NCBI GenBank assembly: GCA_963576785.1 | Contig: OY756142.1 | Span: forward strand, 2,542,001 to 2,606,000 | Length of the DNA: 64,000 nt | Reading direction: 5' to 3' | DNA from: Chlorophyllum brunneum | Lineage: Eukaryota > Basidiomycota > Agaricomycetes > Agaricales > Agaricaceae | Shown here: positions 39,434 through 51,394 of the stretch, one piece after another | How positions within the stretch are numbered: position 1 is the stretch's first letter | Layout: the number at the start of each line of letters is the position of its first letter | Notes under the pieces: generated by a model | What the model was told of the DNA's origin: nothing | Database searches by the model: none | The model's input: only the letters and a program-made list of their open reading frames with translations | Translations under genes and position numbers: made by a program

Positions 39434-41639
39434 GTTGGCTCTTAATTCGAGCACTTTGTTGGCATGCCAGTTGTGGTCGAATTGCTTCTTCCAGAACTGA
39501 CACTTTCGGTCAGTAGCGAGGTGGTCCTTGCCACAGTTGGAGCACGTAGCCTTATGAGGGCATGGTTCTCCAGCGGGGGTAGCCGCGATGGGTGGGTCTG
39601 CTTTATTGTTACCCTTACAACAGTGGGCAAACGATCAGTGATCGGCTGTGGAGTGTAGCCCCTTGCAGTGTGCGCAGGTAAAGAGCCTTGCTCGGCAGCA
39701 GACTAGGGGGTGGCCCCATCTGCAGCATTTTCCGCAGAATGGTACTCCCAGATTGGCGGTGGCTCTCCTGATACGGAAGAGACCTCCGTAGATGTTGAGG
39801 AACTTATCCTCGATTTTGGTGATGTTGGACCCCGTTTTGGAGTCCCAGATCTCAAACCATACTGTACAGGTGTCTAAGTGCTTGGAGTTGCGTTGCACTC
39901 ATGGCTGCGTCGCAAATTGGATGGCGTCGGAATGGATCGAATTCCGGACGCTGGTGACCACATTGGCCTCTGTGAGGATCTGTCCTCGGGGCATGATGTA
40001 ACTGACGTCCATGACTTTCATGAACAATTTCGACTTTGGGAGGGATATGTCGCCCATGGTGACTCCTCTGAACTTATCTTTCAGCCATGCCTTGATGACA
40101 TTTAGCTCCATGGGGGTTAAAACCTCCGAGGTGTGGACCATGAGGCCCAGCTTACCCTGCGAGGCGGCAATAACCCTTGTCTTGGACTTCTCTGCTATGA
40201 GGCATACGTTCAGAGAGTCAATGATGGCCCCAAAGTTGGTGACGTTGGGTCCAGTGAGGAGGGGAATGATTACTTGCTTGCACGATAGACCATTCAAAGT
40301 GGAGCGGATGGTGCCAGCTTTCTTGGCCGGCTTCTTGTTTGCAGGGGAGGAGGAGGGGGAGAAAGCAGCATTGTACATAGCTACTATCTTCTCATTGGAC
40401 AATTCCGGGAATTTGCTCACAAACTCCAAGAGTTTGAGAGGGTCCCAGGTGATAGAGGAGGGGGCGGCGGTGGGGGTGGTGTCTTTGCTCTTTTTTGCTG
40501 TCATTGTGGCATAGGAAGTTTTTGTTCCTTCCTGGGGAGTCTTGGTCTCCTTAACACTGGGTGGAGGTGCCGGAGTTTTGGCGGCCTTGGCAGGCACAGA
40601 GGGGGTCATTGGGTTAGCCTTTTTCAGCTCGGTGTTGGCAGTCGCTGGTTTCGGCCTTCTTGGCTTCTTACCCTGACGCTTCTTGTTGTGGGTGATGATC
40701 TTGAACTCTGCTTCGGAGATCATCTGAACATCATTATTGGAGATATCTGAATGAATGACATCATTGCCATTGGTGATACCCGGAGTGACAATGTGTTTGA
40801 CAACCTCCATGCAGACATTGTCAGGTTTGCATGTGGGGTCTTTGAAGGCCACGCGTCGAAGGGTGGAAACATCTGGCTGGGGGGTTTCCTCAGCTCGGAC
40901 AATAATCTTACCAAAATTTACCCCCATCCAACTGTGGAGGTCATTTTTTTCCTTGTCAACCACCACCTTGAGCCATCCCGCTTTCATCAAGGTCTCCGTA
41001 AGTTCTGTGAAGGCTTGCCCGAATGCTAGTCCCTCATCGCCACTCATGTTGTACATGCTGCAGGCCTTGACCCATTCAGAGATCTTGCCGACCTCTCTGA
41101 CAGCATCTTCGTAAAATTCTTCTGGACCATCTTCACGATCCTCTTTGTTGTCTTCTTCTTCATCTTCGACTTTGACTTTGGGCTTTACCTCTTCTTCAAC
41201 TTGCTCAGCCCAGTTCTCTCCCAAGTAGTACTGGTCTCCCTCTAGCCTTGACTGTTTGGAAGCCCAATGGATGGTTTTGTCTCCTTCACCCTGGAGGGGG
41301 TTCGAGAGAGTCAGTGGTGTAGACGGCCTGTTGCTGCGGACTGATGGGGGAACAGTGTTGCTATAGGCCTGGTCCATGGGGACGAAAGGCCTAGTCATAG
41401 ATGGCATCCTAGGAAACAAGATGCCGGGAGGGGGCAGAGCTGCAGAGGCCGCAAAGATGGAGGGGGCTGGAACACGTGGTGTGTTCTCAAAGACTTCCCT
41501 ATCACCGTCAGGCATGATCTCTCTCGGAGAGAGGTTGGAGCATAACATAGGCATGAAATGTATACTTTGTACTGTAGACTTGTACCATATAATCGAGTTT
41601 TGCAAATCGATGGTGGTGGTACGAGTCAAAGAAGGGATG
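39434..41639 (-). mobile_element. LINE3-a: 5' UTR and ORF1 only
   Basis: 5'-complete LINE3 piece, beginning CATCCCTTCTTTGACTCG at 41639, then ORF1 from ATG 41554. ORF1 is acidic (KVEDEEEDNKEDRED), has a Lys-rich region and a conserved core (QVIIPLLTGPNVTNFGAIIDSLN). The C-terminal knuckles are CGKCCRWGHPLVCC and CSNCGKDHL-type sequences, split by a stop near 39899. No ORF2 follows: it is replaced by segment X and LINE2-C. An artificial in-frame extension upstream of 41554 comes from LINE1-F and is not part of the protein. Confidence 0.8.
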
Positions 41640-42528
41640 AATGCCAGGGACATTCCCTGGCTGTGTGTCGTCTTCTGTTGGAGTGGTTCAGGGATTGTCC
41701 TGACTGTTCCCTCACTTTCTGGTCTGTTCCGTCTTTGGTGAAATGGTCCATTCATCAGGATGTGCATCTATTTGCCACTGATCTTCAGGTTGCCGCTGGA
41801 CGTCATCCAGTGATATCTATTGATTCGCTGCATAAGATCAACGTAGCAACCATTCAGAAGGCCTGGAAGGTTACCTTCCAGAACTCCTCCTATCACAGTT
41901 CGAACTTTCTTGCCCTCAAGAATAGTAAGAACAAAGTTTTACAGCCAATGTACCTCCACGGAGGTTCTTGGCTTCCTTCCTTTCCCTCTCAGTCCATTGC
42001 GATGAGAGCAAACCATGCCATCCTCGGGCATGCACCAACTGGCAAGTACCGCTCCTGGTTTCATCCTCTAGAGCCTATTAGCTGCGAGTGTGGGGCTCCT
42101 CTGGAGACCCGCACTCATATATTGTGCTCTTGTCCTTTGTACAAGAGACGTCGTGGCCTGCCAGTCTCCCTTGACCAGCTGGTAGTTTTCCTTAAGCACA
42201 ACCCTTTAGCATTTGCATTTAAGTCCAACACACTGCTTGCAGGAGTTGGATAACGTGGCACGGCCCCTGCTAGCTCCCCACATCTCCAGCGTGTGTAGGA
42301 GTTAATTGCAAATTGACATATACTCTCCTTAGGGAGGGGAGGCTAGGGGTTGCTCATCTTTCTGGTCAAGGATTCACGTGTCCATGCATGTTTCCACAAC
42401 CGTTCACCCAGACCACCTGTCGGCAGTCTAGTTTGGCCAGGGGAGAGCCTGTCTTCATATACCATTACCTTTGTAGCCTACATGTCATAGTAGATACAGG
42501 TAGACTGCAATTGTGCACTACCTTAAAC

Positions 42529-42559
<31 letters not shown>

Positions 42560-42561
42560 AA
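41640..42561 (+). mobile_element. LINE1-F, 5'-truncated 3' end with poly(A)
   Basis: Starts at GCCAGGGACATTCCCTGGC (RNase H, after the second Asp) and encodes LLEWFRDCPD, KVTFQNSSYHSSNFLAL, CECGAPLETRTH...CSC to AGVG at 42253. The 3' UTR and poly(A) at 42539-42561 follow. It points away from LINE1-E, so the insert 37146-42561 has poly(A) at both outer ends. Confidence 0.87.
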
Positions 42562-43404
42562 GTACCCTGGAGAGATACATCCCAATAAGGAAAGGTCCTT
42601 GATGCATTGGGAGAAGAGATGAACACCAGATCAATCACTGATGGGCAAAGATCTGGGTTGTGGGAAATAAATGTTGGACCCAGGTTAGTTGGTATAACCA
42701 AATTGAGACTAAGATCGCAACTCATCTCCATGAGTCTATGAGCTGTTGTTTGATGATGCAGAACCTCAGGGTCCCACTCCGAAGAATGACAGTCAAAGTC
42801 CCCACTCATAAAATCGAATGGGGGGAGAATATCAACCTTCCCATGGAGAAAGTTGATGGCGGCATGTTGATTGTCTGAATAGACATTCAAGAAGTTGTAA
42901 GCCTTTGCATCAGTAAAGAGCGTCAGCACTAGAATATTGGGGTGATCAATGAGGTCCCTCCTTATTGATGGCCTTAGACATTGCAGCTGAGTGTAGACAT
43001 AAGCCATCACTCGGGGCAGGGACCCCTGGGTAGGGGAATGCACCACCATGAGCCAGTCAGGGTACTTAGGTGTGCCAGTAACATCATCCTCTTCCATATC
43101 AGTGGTTGAGGGAGTGGGGCGGATGAACCTCCAAGAAGGTTCTTGGAAAAAGAGAATATCAAAGTCTGATTTCAACTTCTCAAGCAGTACATCAACATAT
43201 ATATATGATTTTGCGATATTAAAACTAAAAGCCCTAATGCCCTCCAGACGGTCCAGGTTGTTCCTAGACATAAGGGGGGTTATGAGGGGGGATGGGAGAG
43301 CAACAATGTCTGTCATGCACCTCTCGATAGTGGGCTGTCAGCCAGGCCCAGTCATATTTGTGATTCCAGAAAGCACACTTCCTGGAGTCAGCAGAGTGCT
43401 CCTT
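42562..43404 (-). pseudogene. LINE2-F: ORF1 end and endonuclease N-terminal part
   Basis: Minus-strand LINE2 ending at the LINE1-F poly(A). It contains the end of ORF1, the ORF2 start (MSRNNLDRLEG) and endonuclease motifs FSFNIAKSY, LFFQEPSW, FMSGDFDCHSSEWD and DLVFISSPNASRTFPYWD. It retains CAA (HHQTTAH) where LINE2-B and -E have TGA. The 5' side is cut at 43404 by the 5' end of LINE2-E. Probably the upstream half of LINE2-D. Confidence 0.75.
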
Positions 43405-43534
43405 CATCGCTTCTTTTCCTGGAACTCCTACCTGTCAATCACATGATCACCCCTTTGTCGACACTCTTAATGTCCTACACATCCAAGACAGTGAGTGCTC
43501 TTAGCACAGATTTCCATACGGGCCCCTAGCCCCC

Positions 43535-45514
43535 ATGCCTCCTCACAGTTTGAGGAGGAGGCTGAGTGCCCATTGTGAGGCCTCCTCAGATGATGATGAC
43601 ATGGCCACTGCCTTCGAGGCAGCAGCTGGTCCCCCCCCCAGGTCCACCCCAGGCCCTTACACTCTGGGTATCCCCCCCTACGGCAGCAGTGCCAGGGATA
43701 CCTATGCCCCCACAGTTCCCCTTCAGCAGAGGGAATGCACTCCATTACGATATGGGTCCCCAACCCCCTCTCAACCTATCCTAGCTCCTGGCACAGAAGC
43801 CAGAGCCTTGTTCCTCCCCCCGTCTTCCCCTCCCCCTTCCACCCTGGAGGCTATGGAACAGGATGACCAGGAGGAGCCTACCGCCACCCCCCTCTCTATC
43901 CTGGGCATTAACATTAGTGCCAGAGAGGATGCCGATGTGATCCAACAGTCGCTTGAGATAGTTGCTGACTTTATGAAGACAGCTCATCTCATTCCCCAAG
44001 AGGATGCTCCATCCTTCCATCCTATCACCTCTTGACTATCTGAGATAGTCCAGACGGTTGCATCCTCCCCTATGTGGCATGAAACCTATACAGGGGCAAG
44101 TGATTCTCTCTCCCTGAGGGACTCGATTGCTTTGGCATTTCCTACTCTCCCAGTGGTGACTTATAGGCCCCTAGCTACCCCTCCCAGGGTACCAGGACCT
44201 TCTACTCTTGGCCCCCCCCAGCGCAGAGCCCCTGTGCAGGAGGAGGATGACCTTATGGACCCAGAGAAGACTCCGGTCAAATGCCCATGCATGGACCCTA
44301 AGGGGAAGGTGCCTGTCTGACCTGTTAAGGCTCCTATGAAGCCTCAGGTCCCCTACGAGAGGCCCTCTGGACCTCCTCCCTCCACAGTCGCTTCGAAGCC
44401 TAAGCCAGGACAGAAGGCTTACTCGGCTGCAGCAAAACAACCGGCCTCGGCCAAGCCTGGGGTAGACCCACTCTTGTCATTGAAAGCACCCTTCCCTCAC
44501 CTCTCTGCAGAGCAGTTACTTTGTCTTCATGTACAAGCCAAGGCTGCAAAGCAACCCCCCTCATCTAACGCTCACCCTAAGAAGCCAGCATTCACAATTC
44601 CTGGACTGTTGTGTAAGCAGGTCCTAGTTTCCTATGAAGACAAGTTGAATGCCTCGGCTGGTCTCCATACCCTTACCCAGCAGGCCTGCAAGGCGTTGAA
44701 GGCTGGAAGAAGCTCTCTGATTGTGGAAGGTACCATGCTCGCATATGATGGCTATTCCATGGCCACCAATAAGCTTGCCATGACTAAGAATATTGAGATC
44801 CTTAGGGCATTGGTCAAATGTCTGTCCCCTCCAGGAGCTCCCTTCTGGATTGGACTCCCTTCTTCAGTGTTGTACCTCCATGTGGTTGACGTCCCCTATC
44901 TCAAGAACTCCACTGCCGGAGTTCAATGTACCCCAGCAGACGTCGAGGAGGTTCTTACCTCGTTGGTGCATGCTCCTCTTATCAGCCTCAAGGGTCCCCC
45001 AAGGCTGGTGCATAACTCTAGGACGTCCAACTCTAGTACGGCATTCTTCAACATCTGGGACTCCATGAGGGGTACCCAAGCTCTCGGTCTTCTGAATAAG
45101 AAGATCATGTTTGGGAATAAGCAGTGTGTTATGCTCTCTGCTAACCCTTGCTGCAACAAGTCATTGTGTACCTGCTGTTACAAGTGGGGCCATGCCTCTT
45201 CCTGGTGCAAGGCCAATGGCCCTGCATGTCCCAACTGTGGTGGGGCACACTCTCATGCCAACCACTGCACTTTTGCACTGTGTTGTAAGGGCCAACCGAA
45301 GGCTATGCCTCCGGTTCCTGCTACCCCCACCAGTCAACCATGCCCCCATCCTCCTCATTGTCATAACTGCAAGAAGGAGCACCCCGTTGATTCCAGGAAG
45401 TGCACTTTCTGGAATCACAAACATGACTGGGCCTGGCTGACAGCCCGTTATCGAGAGGTGTGTGACAGATGTTGTTGCTCTCCCATCCCCCCTCATAACC
45501 CCCCTTATGTCTAG
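43535..45514 (+). pseudogene. LINE2-E ORF1 with intact CCHC knuckle
   Basis: ATG 43535 (MPPHSLRRR), 130 nt after the element start. Stops stand at about 44034 (TGA) and 44318 (TGA, Arg in LINE2-B). The remainder 44336-45514 is open: EQLLCLHVQAKAAKQ, QACKALKAGRSS and the knuckle CTCCYKWGHASSWC (C-x2-C-x4-H-x4-C), complete here but not in LINE2-B. CPNCGGAHSH and CHNCKKEHPVDSRKC follow. It stops at TAG 45512-45514, overlapping the ORF2 ATG at 45507. Confidence 0.82.
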
Positions 45515-46867
45515 GAACAACCTGGACCATCTGGAGGGCATTAGGGTATTCTCATTTAACATCACAAAATCATATATATATGTTGATATACTGCTCGAGA
45601 AGTTGAAATCAGACTTCGATATTCTCTTTTTCCAAGAACCTCCATGGAGGTTCATCTGTTCCACTCCCTTGACCACTGACGTGGAGGGAGATGACGTTAC
45701 TGGTGCACCTAAGCACCCTGACTGGCTCATGGTGGTGTGTCCCCCTATCCAGGGGTCCCTGCCCCAAGTGATGGCATATGTACACACTCAGCTGCAACGT
45801 CTAAGGTCATCAATGAGGAGGGACCTCATTGATCACCCTGACATCCTTGTACTGATGCTCTTCACTGACGCGAAGGCATACAACTTCCTGAATGTCTATT
45901 CTGACGATCAACATACCACCATCAACTTCCTTCATGGGAAGGTTGATGTTCTTCCCCCATTTGACTTTATGAGTGGGGACTTTAACTGTCATTCTTCGGA
46001 GTGGGATCCTGAGATTCTGCATCATTGAACAACAGCTCATAGACTCATGGAAATGAGTTGCGATCTCGGTCTTGATTTGGTTATTCCAACTAACCTGGGC
46101 CCGACATTTATTTCACACAACCCAGATCTTTGCCCATCAGTGATTGATCTGGTGTTCATCTCTTCTCCCAATGCATCAAGGACCTTTCCTTATTGGGATG
46201 TATCTCTCCAGGGTACTTCGGATCATGTTCCATTGACCATTATCCTTCCCATTGCTCCTGTGGACATCGGGGTTGTCAAATCTGTCCTGCCAAAGGGCTC
46301 CGATGAAGAGGAGGCCTTCTTGGGACATGTCATTGACAAGGTGACCAATCTTCGTGATTGTCCCTCTCCGGAATCCCTGGAACAAGTGGATGCCTTGGCA
46401 TTTGCCGTGACTGAAGCCTTCTCCAACACGTGGACCCACCACTCAAAGGAGATCTGGATCACTCACCGCACTTGTCCCTGGTGGGATGAGGCATGCTCTA
46501 CCTCCTTCTCCAGGTATCAGGGCTCTTGTAGTTGTGGTGACTAGGGGGACTTTAGGCAAGCCTGTACAGCTGCCAAACAACGATTCTTCAATTCTAAGAT
46601 TGAGGAGATCACTTCTACTAACAAGCAGCCTTGGGACCTTATGGAGTGGGTCAAGGTGCACAAGTTACCTCCCTGTGAGGCTATCCAGTTTAATGGACAG
46701 CCCTGTCATGGTTTGGACTCCCTCTGGGATGCCCTTCACTTGACGTACAACTCCGCTGCTGATCGGCAGTATGACACATCTGTTCTTGACCCCCTTCCTG
46801 ACCTTCCAATCTGGGAGTGGGCCCCCTTTTTGGCGTTGGAACTTAAGGAGACTTTGTCCTCCTGCTC
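45507..46867 (+). pseudogene. LINE2-E ORF2, endonuclease and start of RT
   Basis: ATG 45507 lies within ATGTCTAG of the ORF1 end. Endonuclease motifs: FSFNITKSY, LFFQEPPW, FMSGDFNCHSSEWD, DLVFISSP and SDHVPLTI. A TGA at 46026-46028 is shared with LINE2-B, and a TAG near 46543 stands where Trp is expected. The frame continues through PWDLMEWVKVHKLPP to LKETLSSCS, where LINE3-b interrupts it. Confidence 0.83.
46855..46867. repeat. LINE3-b target-site duplication, left copy
   Basis: TGTCCTCCTGCTC is repeated exactly at 53655-53667, flanking LINE3-b. The LINE2-E protein reads through when one copy is removed (SSCS followed by NTSSLGLDHV). Confidence 0.88.
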
Positions 46868-46888
46868 TTTTTTTTTTTTTTTTTTTTT

Positions 46889-47344
46889 CTTTCTAAATCA
46901 ACAATTTATATAGCGGTGCTCAAACGCAGTCCGTGTGTACATACATACAAAGGCAGAATGTACAGAATGTTCGGAGAAGGGAAGGTAAACTATATGTAAA
47001 CTAACCCCACGAGACTCAACGCCATCTAGCATGTACACTAGAGAGATGTTTGGTACCTACATTGATCAGCAAAAAAGAGGAAAAGAGGAATTCGGAAAGA
47101 GAGAGAGTGAGAGAGAGAGATTGATAGAAAGAAACTATCTACTTGCAATCACAAGGGGGAACAACAAACGGTACTTAGCGTGTGGGAGGGCATTTGCCCA
47201 GGCACCATGGGAGAGATGGACGTTGAAAGAAAACTATCTATAAAATAGTAGACGAGCAAGGAAAGGGGAGATAGAGAAATGGAATTGAAGTCCATAACCG
47301 GGAGAGCATAAGGAAAAAAGAAAAAAGGGGAAAAGAAAAAGGAT
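46889..47344 (-). other. LINE3-b 3' UTR with GA-rich microsatellite
   Basis: Noncoding. Contains a GAGA-type simple repeat at about 47096-47121 and A/G-rich tracts near 47310-47340. No conserved ORF. Confidence 0.55.
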
Positions 47345-48820
47345 TTACACAGGCGCAGACCCAAACCTCCTTTGGACTTGATGATGATGTAGCGGGGGTA
47401 TTGACCTGGCACAGATACGAGGGTGGTCAGGTTCTGGGGGGAAGCTGAACGCAGTAGGGTTACGATGCAAGAAATTGACGAAAGTCTTGATGGTGTCGAC
47501 ACCGAAATGATGATTGAAGTTGTTGCAACGATAGAGGATGTGCGACCTAGTCTGGACCATTTGATTGTCGCAGTGGTGGCATGATAAGTCCTCATTGGGG
47601 AAGAATCAAAGTCGATACTCCCCAATCAGGGCATGGCAGAGGATGGTGCAACATGCTCTTGTGAAGAGCTGGGGCTGGTGACCGCATTCTCGTATCCAGG
47701 GACCGGACTTGATGTGTGACGGTAGAGTGGAGGCCCCATTTGCTCGCACTGGGAGGTGGAGGAAGGAGCTACCGCTGTATTTCTTGAAGCCGAACATGGC
47801 TTGCTATGTGTGGATTGCCCATTCGGCGGACTTCTTGCGTAAGTAGTCGATGGAATTAGGGACTCGGTGATTTTGACCCCAGTTAGGCCAGGCGACTGTT
47901 TGGATCCAATCGTGAGTGGCTTTCTGTATACCGTATTTACACTTCGACAGCATGTGGTAAAAGGAAAGGCAGTGCTGGTCTGATTTGTTGAACCAAGCCA
48001 GGAGCGCCTTCAATGTGAGAATGGATTGCTGCTGGCAGGAATGCGACGAACAATCAAGTAGGAGCCGGGAGGCTGCAATGGAGTTGGTGAACACATGGAT
48101 GTGCTTGACCTGGTCGTATTCTTTGGTTGCAAGTACCTTGGTGATTCCTAAGTATTGCGTGACCAGTTCGGTGTCCGTTGACGTAGTTCCTCCAAGCCTC
48201 TTCATGATAGAGCTCCCGCCGTCTAGGTGTTGAATAGTAGCTGCCGCCATGAACTGGCTGGCAAGCAGGTTGGGGTTGGGGTGGACTGAGCCGTCCATGC
48301 CAATAATGATGGATTTATCATCCGCCATTGCGTTTGTTGTAACATCATCCCAAAGTGTCTTCGAGAGGTGAGGGTTGTCCCGGTTAAATCCTGTAAAAGA
48401 TACATTAGTAGGGAAATGGTCAAGTAACCTACATCCAGGCCAGAGAAATTTAGAGACAGAGTTGAAATGTTCTATATACCGAGTCTCGGGGGTGGGGTGC
48501 GAAATATCCATCACAGCTCCAAGTGTCTTCTTCTTGTGAATCTCCATGAAATTCTTGATGTGAAGGCAGTGTGGGGAAGAATGAAACTCTTTCATCAATC
48601 TTGCCAATACATATTCATCATCCAATATATGAAGCCTCGACGTCTGTCGTTCGGCCAACTTTCGGAGATGGAGTTTGATGGGCATGAGCCCTGCGAGGGA
48701 CTCTACGCTGCTGGTGGGAGAGGTCCAGAATGCCCTGGTAATCCAGAGTGCCGTACTTTGTTGCATCTTGTTGAGAATTTCACAAGTCCCTTTGGTACAA
48801 GACCTATCGTGAAACCAGAG
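47345..48820 (-). pseudogene. LINE3-b ORF2, RNase H and C-terminal tail
   Basis: Encodes ALWITRAFWTSPTSS and LMPIKLHLRKL, then RNase H: GMDGSVHPN (first Asp), TDTELVTQYLG (Glu) and VFTNSIAASRLLLD, where Asn replaces the usual second Asp. TGA or TAG codons at about 48821 and 47804 split the frame. The tail runs to about 47345 (SHILYRCNNFNHHFG). The Asn change should impair catalysis unless another acid compensates. Confidence 0.78.
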
Positions 48821-50329
48821 TCAGTATCCATATGTCGCAACCGGTACGACACACGAATGGTATAATAGTCTTTTGTTGCTGGGGGACAGGCCTCTAACGG
48901 AGTTCCCTAGCATTTTCATTGCCTTGATCGTGGATATCGCTTTGGTGGAGTAGTATCGAATGTGTTCCTTGAAGGTCAACGTCCAGTCGAAGTAAAAGCT
49001 GAGGTACCGCCAATGGGTCTTTGGTTTGAGGGGGTTGCGACCTGTGAACGGTGGTGATCCCAAATCAATAGAGGGATTCGAGTCCTGTCTTGCATGCGTA
49101 AAGTGGAAGACCTCGGACTTTCCATGTTCAATTTCCAGGCCAAATTCATTCATGAGCCACTCCATTTTGCGGTACATGTGTTGTAGGATTTTGACATTCC
49201 ATTCCAGGGACGGGGATTGCGTAACTAAGGTGCCGTCATCTACAAAAGATAGGACATCAAAGTTCCACCTGTTGCGGTGTTCCTCCATATGTATGTTGAA
49301 GATGTGAAGGAGGGGGGCGAGGAATAAAGCGGAGAGAATGGGGCTAAGGGCCAAACCTTGCCCTACTCCCACCGCTGCGTCGAACTCCGGGGAGGTTTTA
49401 TTATTCCACTGGTAAGTTGTGCGGCATTCTTTGAGATAGTTGTTGAAGAACGCTGCAATTTGGGGGGGGAATCCTTGTCGTCTTAGTATGTCAATAAGAA
49501 GATCGTGATTGAGGGAGGGGAAGAATTGGGCCACATCGAATGCGAGCACCGATGTCTTCTTCTTCTTTGTCCAAGCTCCCCGGATGATATGCGTTAGGAA
49601 GAGACCTGCGTCCTCAGTGGACCATTGGTGGATAGCTCCCAGTTGGTGAGGGTGGAGAACTTTGAATTTCACCACCTTGAATTGGAGTCGTTTGGTGAGC
49701 ATTTTCTCGATTAGTTTGCCAAACATGTTGAGGAGGACAATCAGTCTGAACACCTTCGGAGTGGAGTAGTCAGGTTTGTTGGGTTTGGGAATAATCACCG
49801 ACGTTGACTTCTTAAAGTGCGCAGGCCAGTGTCCGAGGTTCAGACAAGCACTGCTGATTTGGAGGAAAAGACCGGTGCAAGTTTCATCGGCAACGATATG
49901 CTTAAGATGGGACCAGGAAATGTGGTCGGGACCGGGGGAGGAAGAATTCGAGGTATCCTTGAGCAATTCCATCATCTCTAGGAGAGAGAAGTTCACCCAA
50001 GTCCTATTCTCCATTCCATTTGGTGGAGGGAGTTTGTCCAGAACTACCACATTCATTGGTCTGTTGCAGGCAGCGTTGTAGTGATGGTCGAGTGCTGTCC
50101 ACAGGTTGTCCAGAGTAAGACAAGGTGGGCTGTCGTGATGCATAGCTTCCGTAGCCGGGAGTGCACAATCTTTAACCCATGGCATCAGATCCCACGGACA
50201 TTTTTGGTCGACTGAGATGTCTTGGATCTTCTTGTTGAAATATGCTCTCTTCGTTTTCCTTGTGGTCTTGTGAAAGGCATTCCATTTGTGCTTGTTCTTG
50301 CGGTCCGCACGGTGCATAGCAAGTGCCAT
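48821..50329 (-). pseudogene. LINE3-b ORF2, reverse transcriptase
   Basis: Open 502-residue segment: SSPGPDHISW, IIPKPNKPDYSTPK, RLIVLLNMFGKLIEK, AFDVAQFFPSLNHDLL, GQGLALSPILSALFL and the catalytic FVDD (49246-49235). It continues through HWRYLSFYFDWTLTFKEH to the RT tail. TAG near 50345 (Trp expected) separates it from the endonuclease. Domain spacing matches LINE1 and LINE2. Confidence 0.86.
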
Positions 50330-51394
50330 GGAGCACTCTTCATTCTACCAGGTCTTGGATCTAGTGGTGATCTTGGACTTCTTTGCATTCCGGTTCCAGG
50401 ATCCATCAAATAAAACACCCAATTCGGCAACAGCTCTCTCCAGCTCGTCTGCATCATTCATCGGCCAGTTTTTGTTCTTGATTCCTTCCACTATATCCGT
50501 CAGGAACCTGGTTTCCTCATCCGATTCCTTGGGGATAGTCAATCTTTTGACAACAATATCCATTTGCGGAATAGGAATCCTAATTAAGAGGGGAGCGTGG
50601 TCGGAGTTGTACCAATCACCTGCCTGGATAGAATGGGTGGGGATGTATGGTAACATACCCAAGACAAACAGTAGGTCAATGACCGTGTCTGGCAGGTTGG
50701 GGTCTGATGCATAACGAGTTGGTATGGCCACAGACGGAGTTGTCCTCACAAGATTGAGGGCTTCGGTGATCATAAGGAGACGGTCTGCACTTGCCAGATG
50801 TTGATCCATTGAAGGGTCCCATAACTCCGATCGGATGTTGATATCTCCCCCCATAAGAAGAAAGGGTGGGAGGTCGAAGAGGTGCTCCTTGAGGAAGTGG
50901 AGTGCAGTGTTACGGCTGTTGTTATAGACATTTAGCAGCAGTAGTTCTTTTCCTCCTGCATATAAGGAAATACACAGGAGGTCTCGATGTTCGATTAAAT
51001 CTCTTCGAATGGAGGGTCAGAGTTGTTTCAGTCTCTTGTGAGTGAAGGCGAGGACTCGGGGAGTGGTGCTGTGTTCCATGTTGACCGTCCATTGAGGGTA
51101 TCATCGGTGTCCCACTTGAAGGACTTCTTCGGCAATAATTGGATATGAAAGGAGCGTCCAGTCCAGGTGAACTGGGCCTCCTACAAGGGGGGATCCATCA
51201 TTAGATGTGGATGAGGGAATGTCACAGAGGAATCTCCATGGGGGTTCTTGTATGAGGAGGAGGTTGACATCACCTCTGCGCACAAGGACTGTCTCCATCA
51301 CTCCATACGATCTTCCAACGTTGTGAGAGCAGACCTTCAACTCACTCAGGAGTGAGCGAGGAGGCCTGTCTTGATCATCGGGGGCGTTATTCAT
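50330..51394 (-). pseudogene. LINE3-b ORF2, endonuclease
   Basis: ATG at 51394-51392 (MNNAPDD) overlaps a TGA at 51393-51391 that would end ORF1. Motifs: VCSHNVGRSY, LLIQEPPW, MGGDINIRSELWD, DTVIDLLFVLG and NSDHAPLLI. TGA codons near 51101 and 51020 interrupt it, at least the second where LINE1/2 have Arg (RPSIRRD). Catalytic residues themselves are preserved. Confidence 0.82.

Noticed and set aside
39899..41767. 622-aa LINE3 ORF1 starting at 41767
   Set aside because: The first 71 codons are antisense LINE1-F and LINE3 5' UTR. The conserved start is 41554.
47090..47125. GAGA repeat as a regulatory GAGA-factor site
   Set aside because: A simple repeat in a LINE 3' UTR, with no supporting context.
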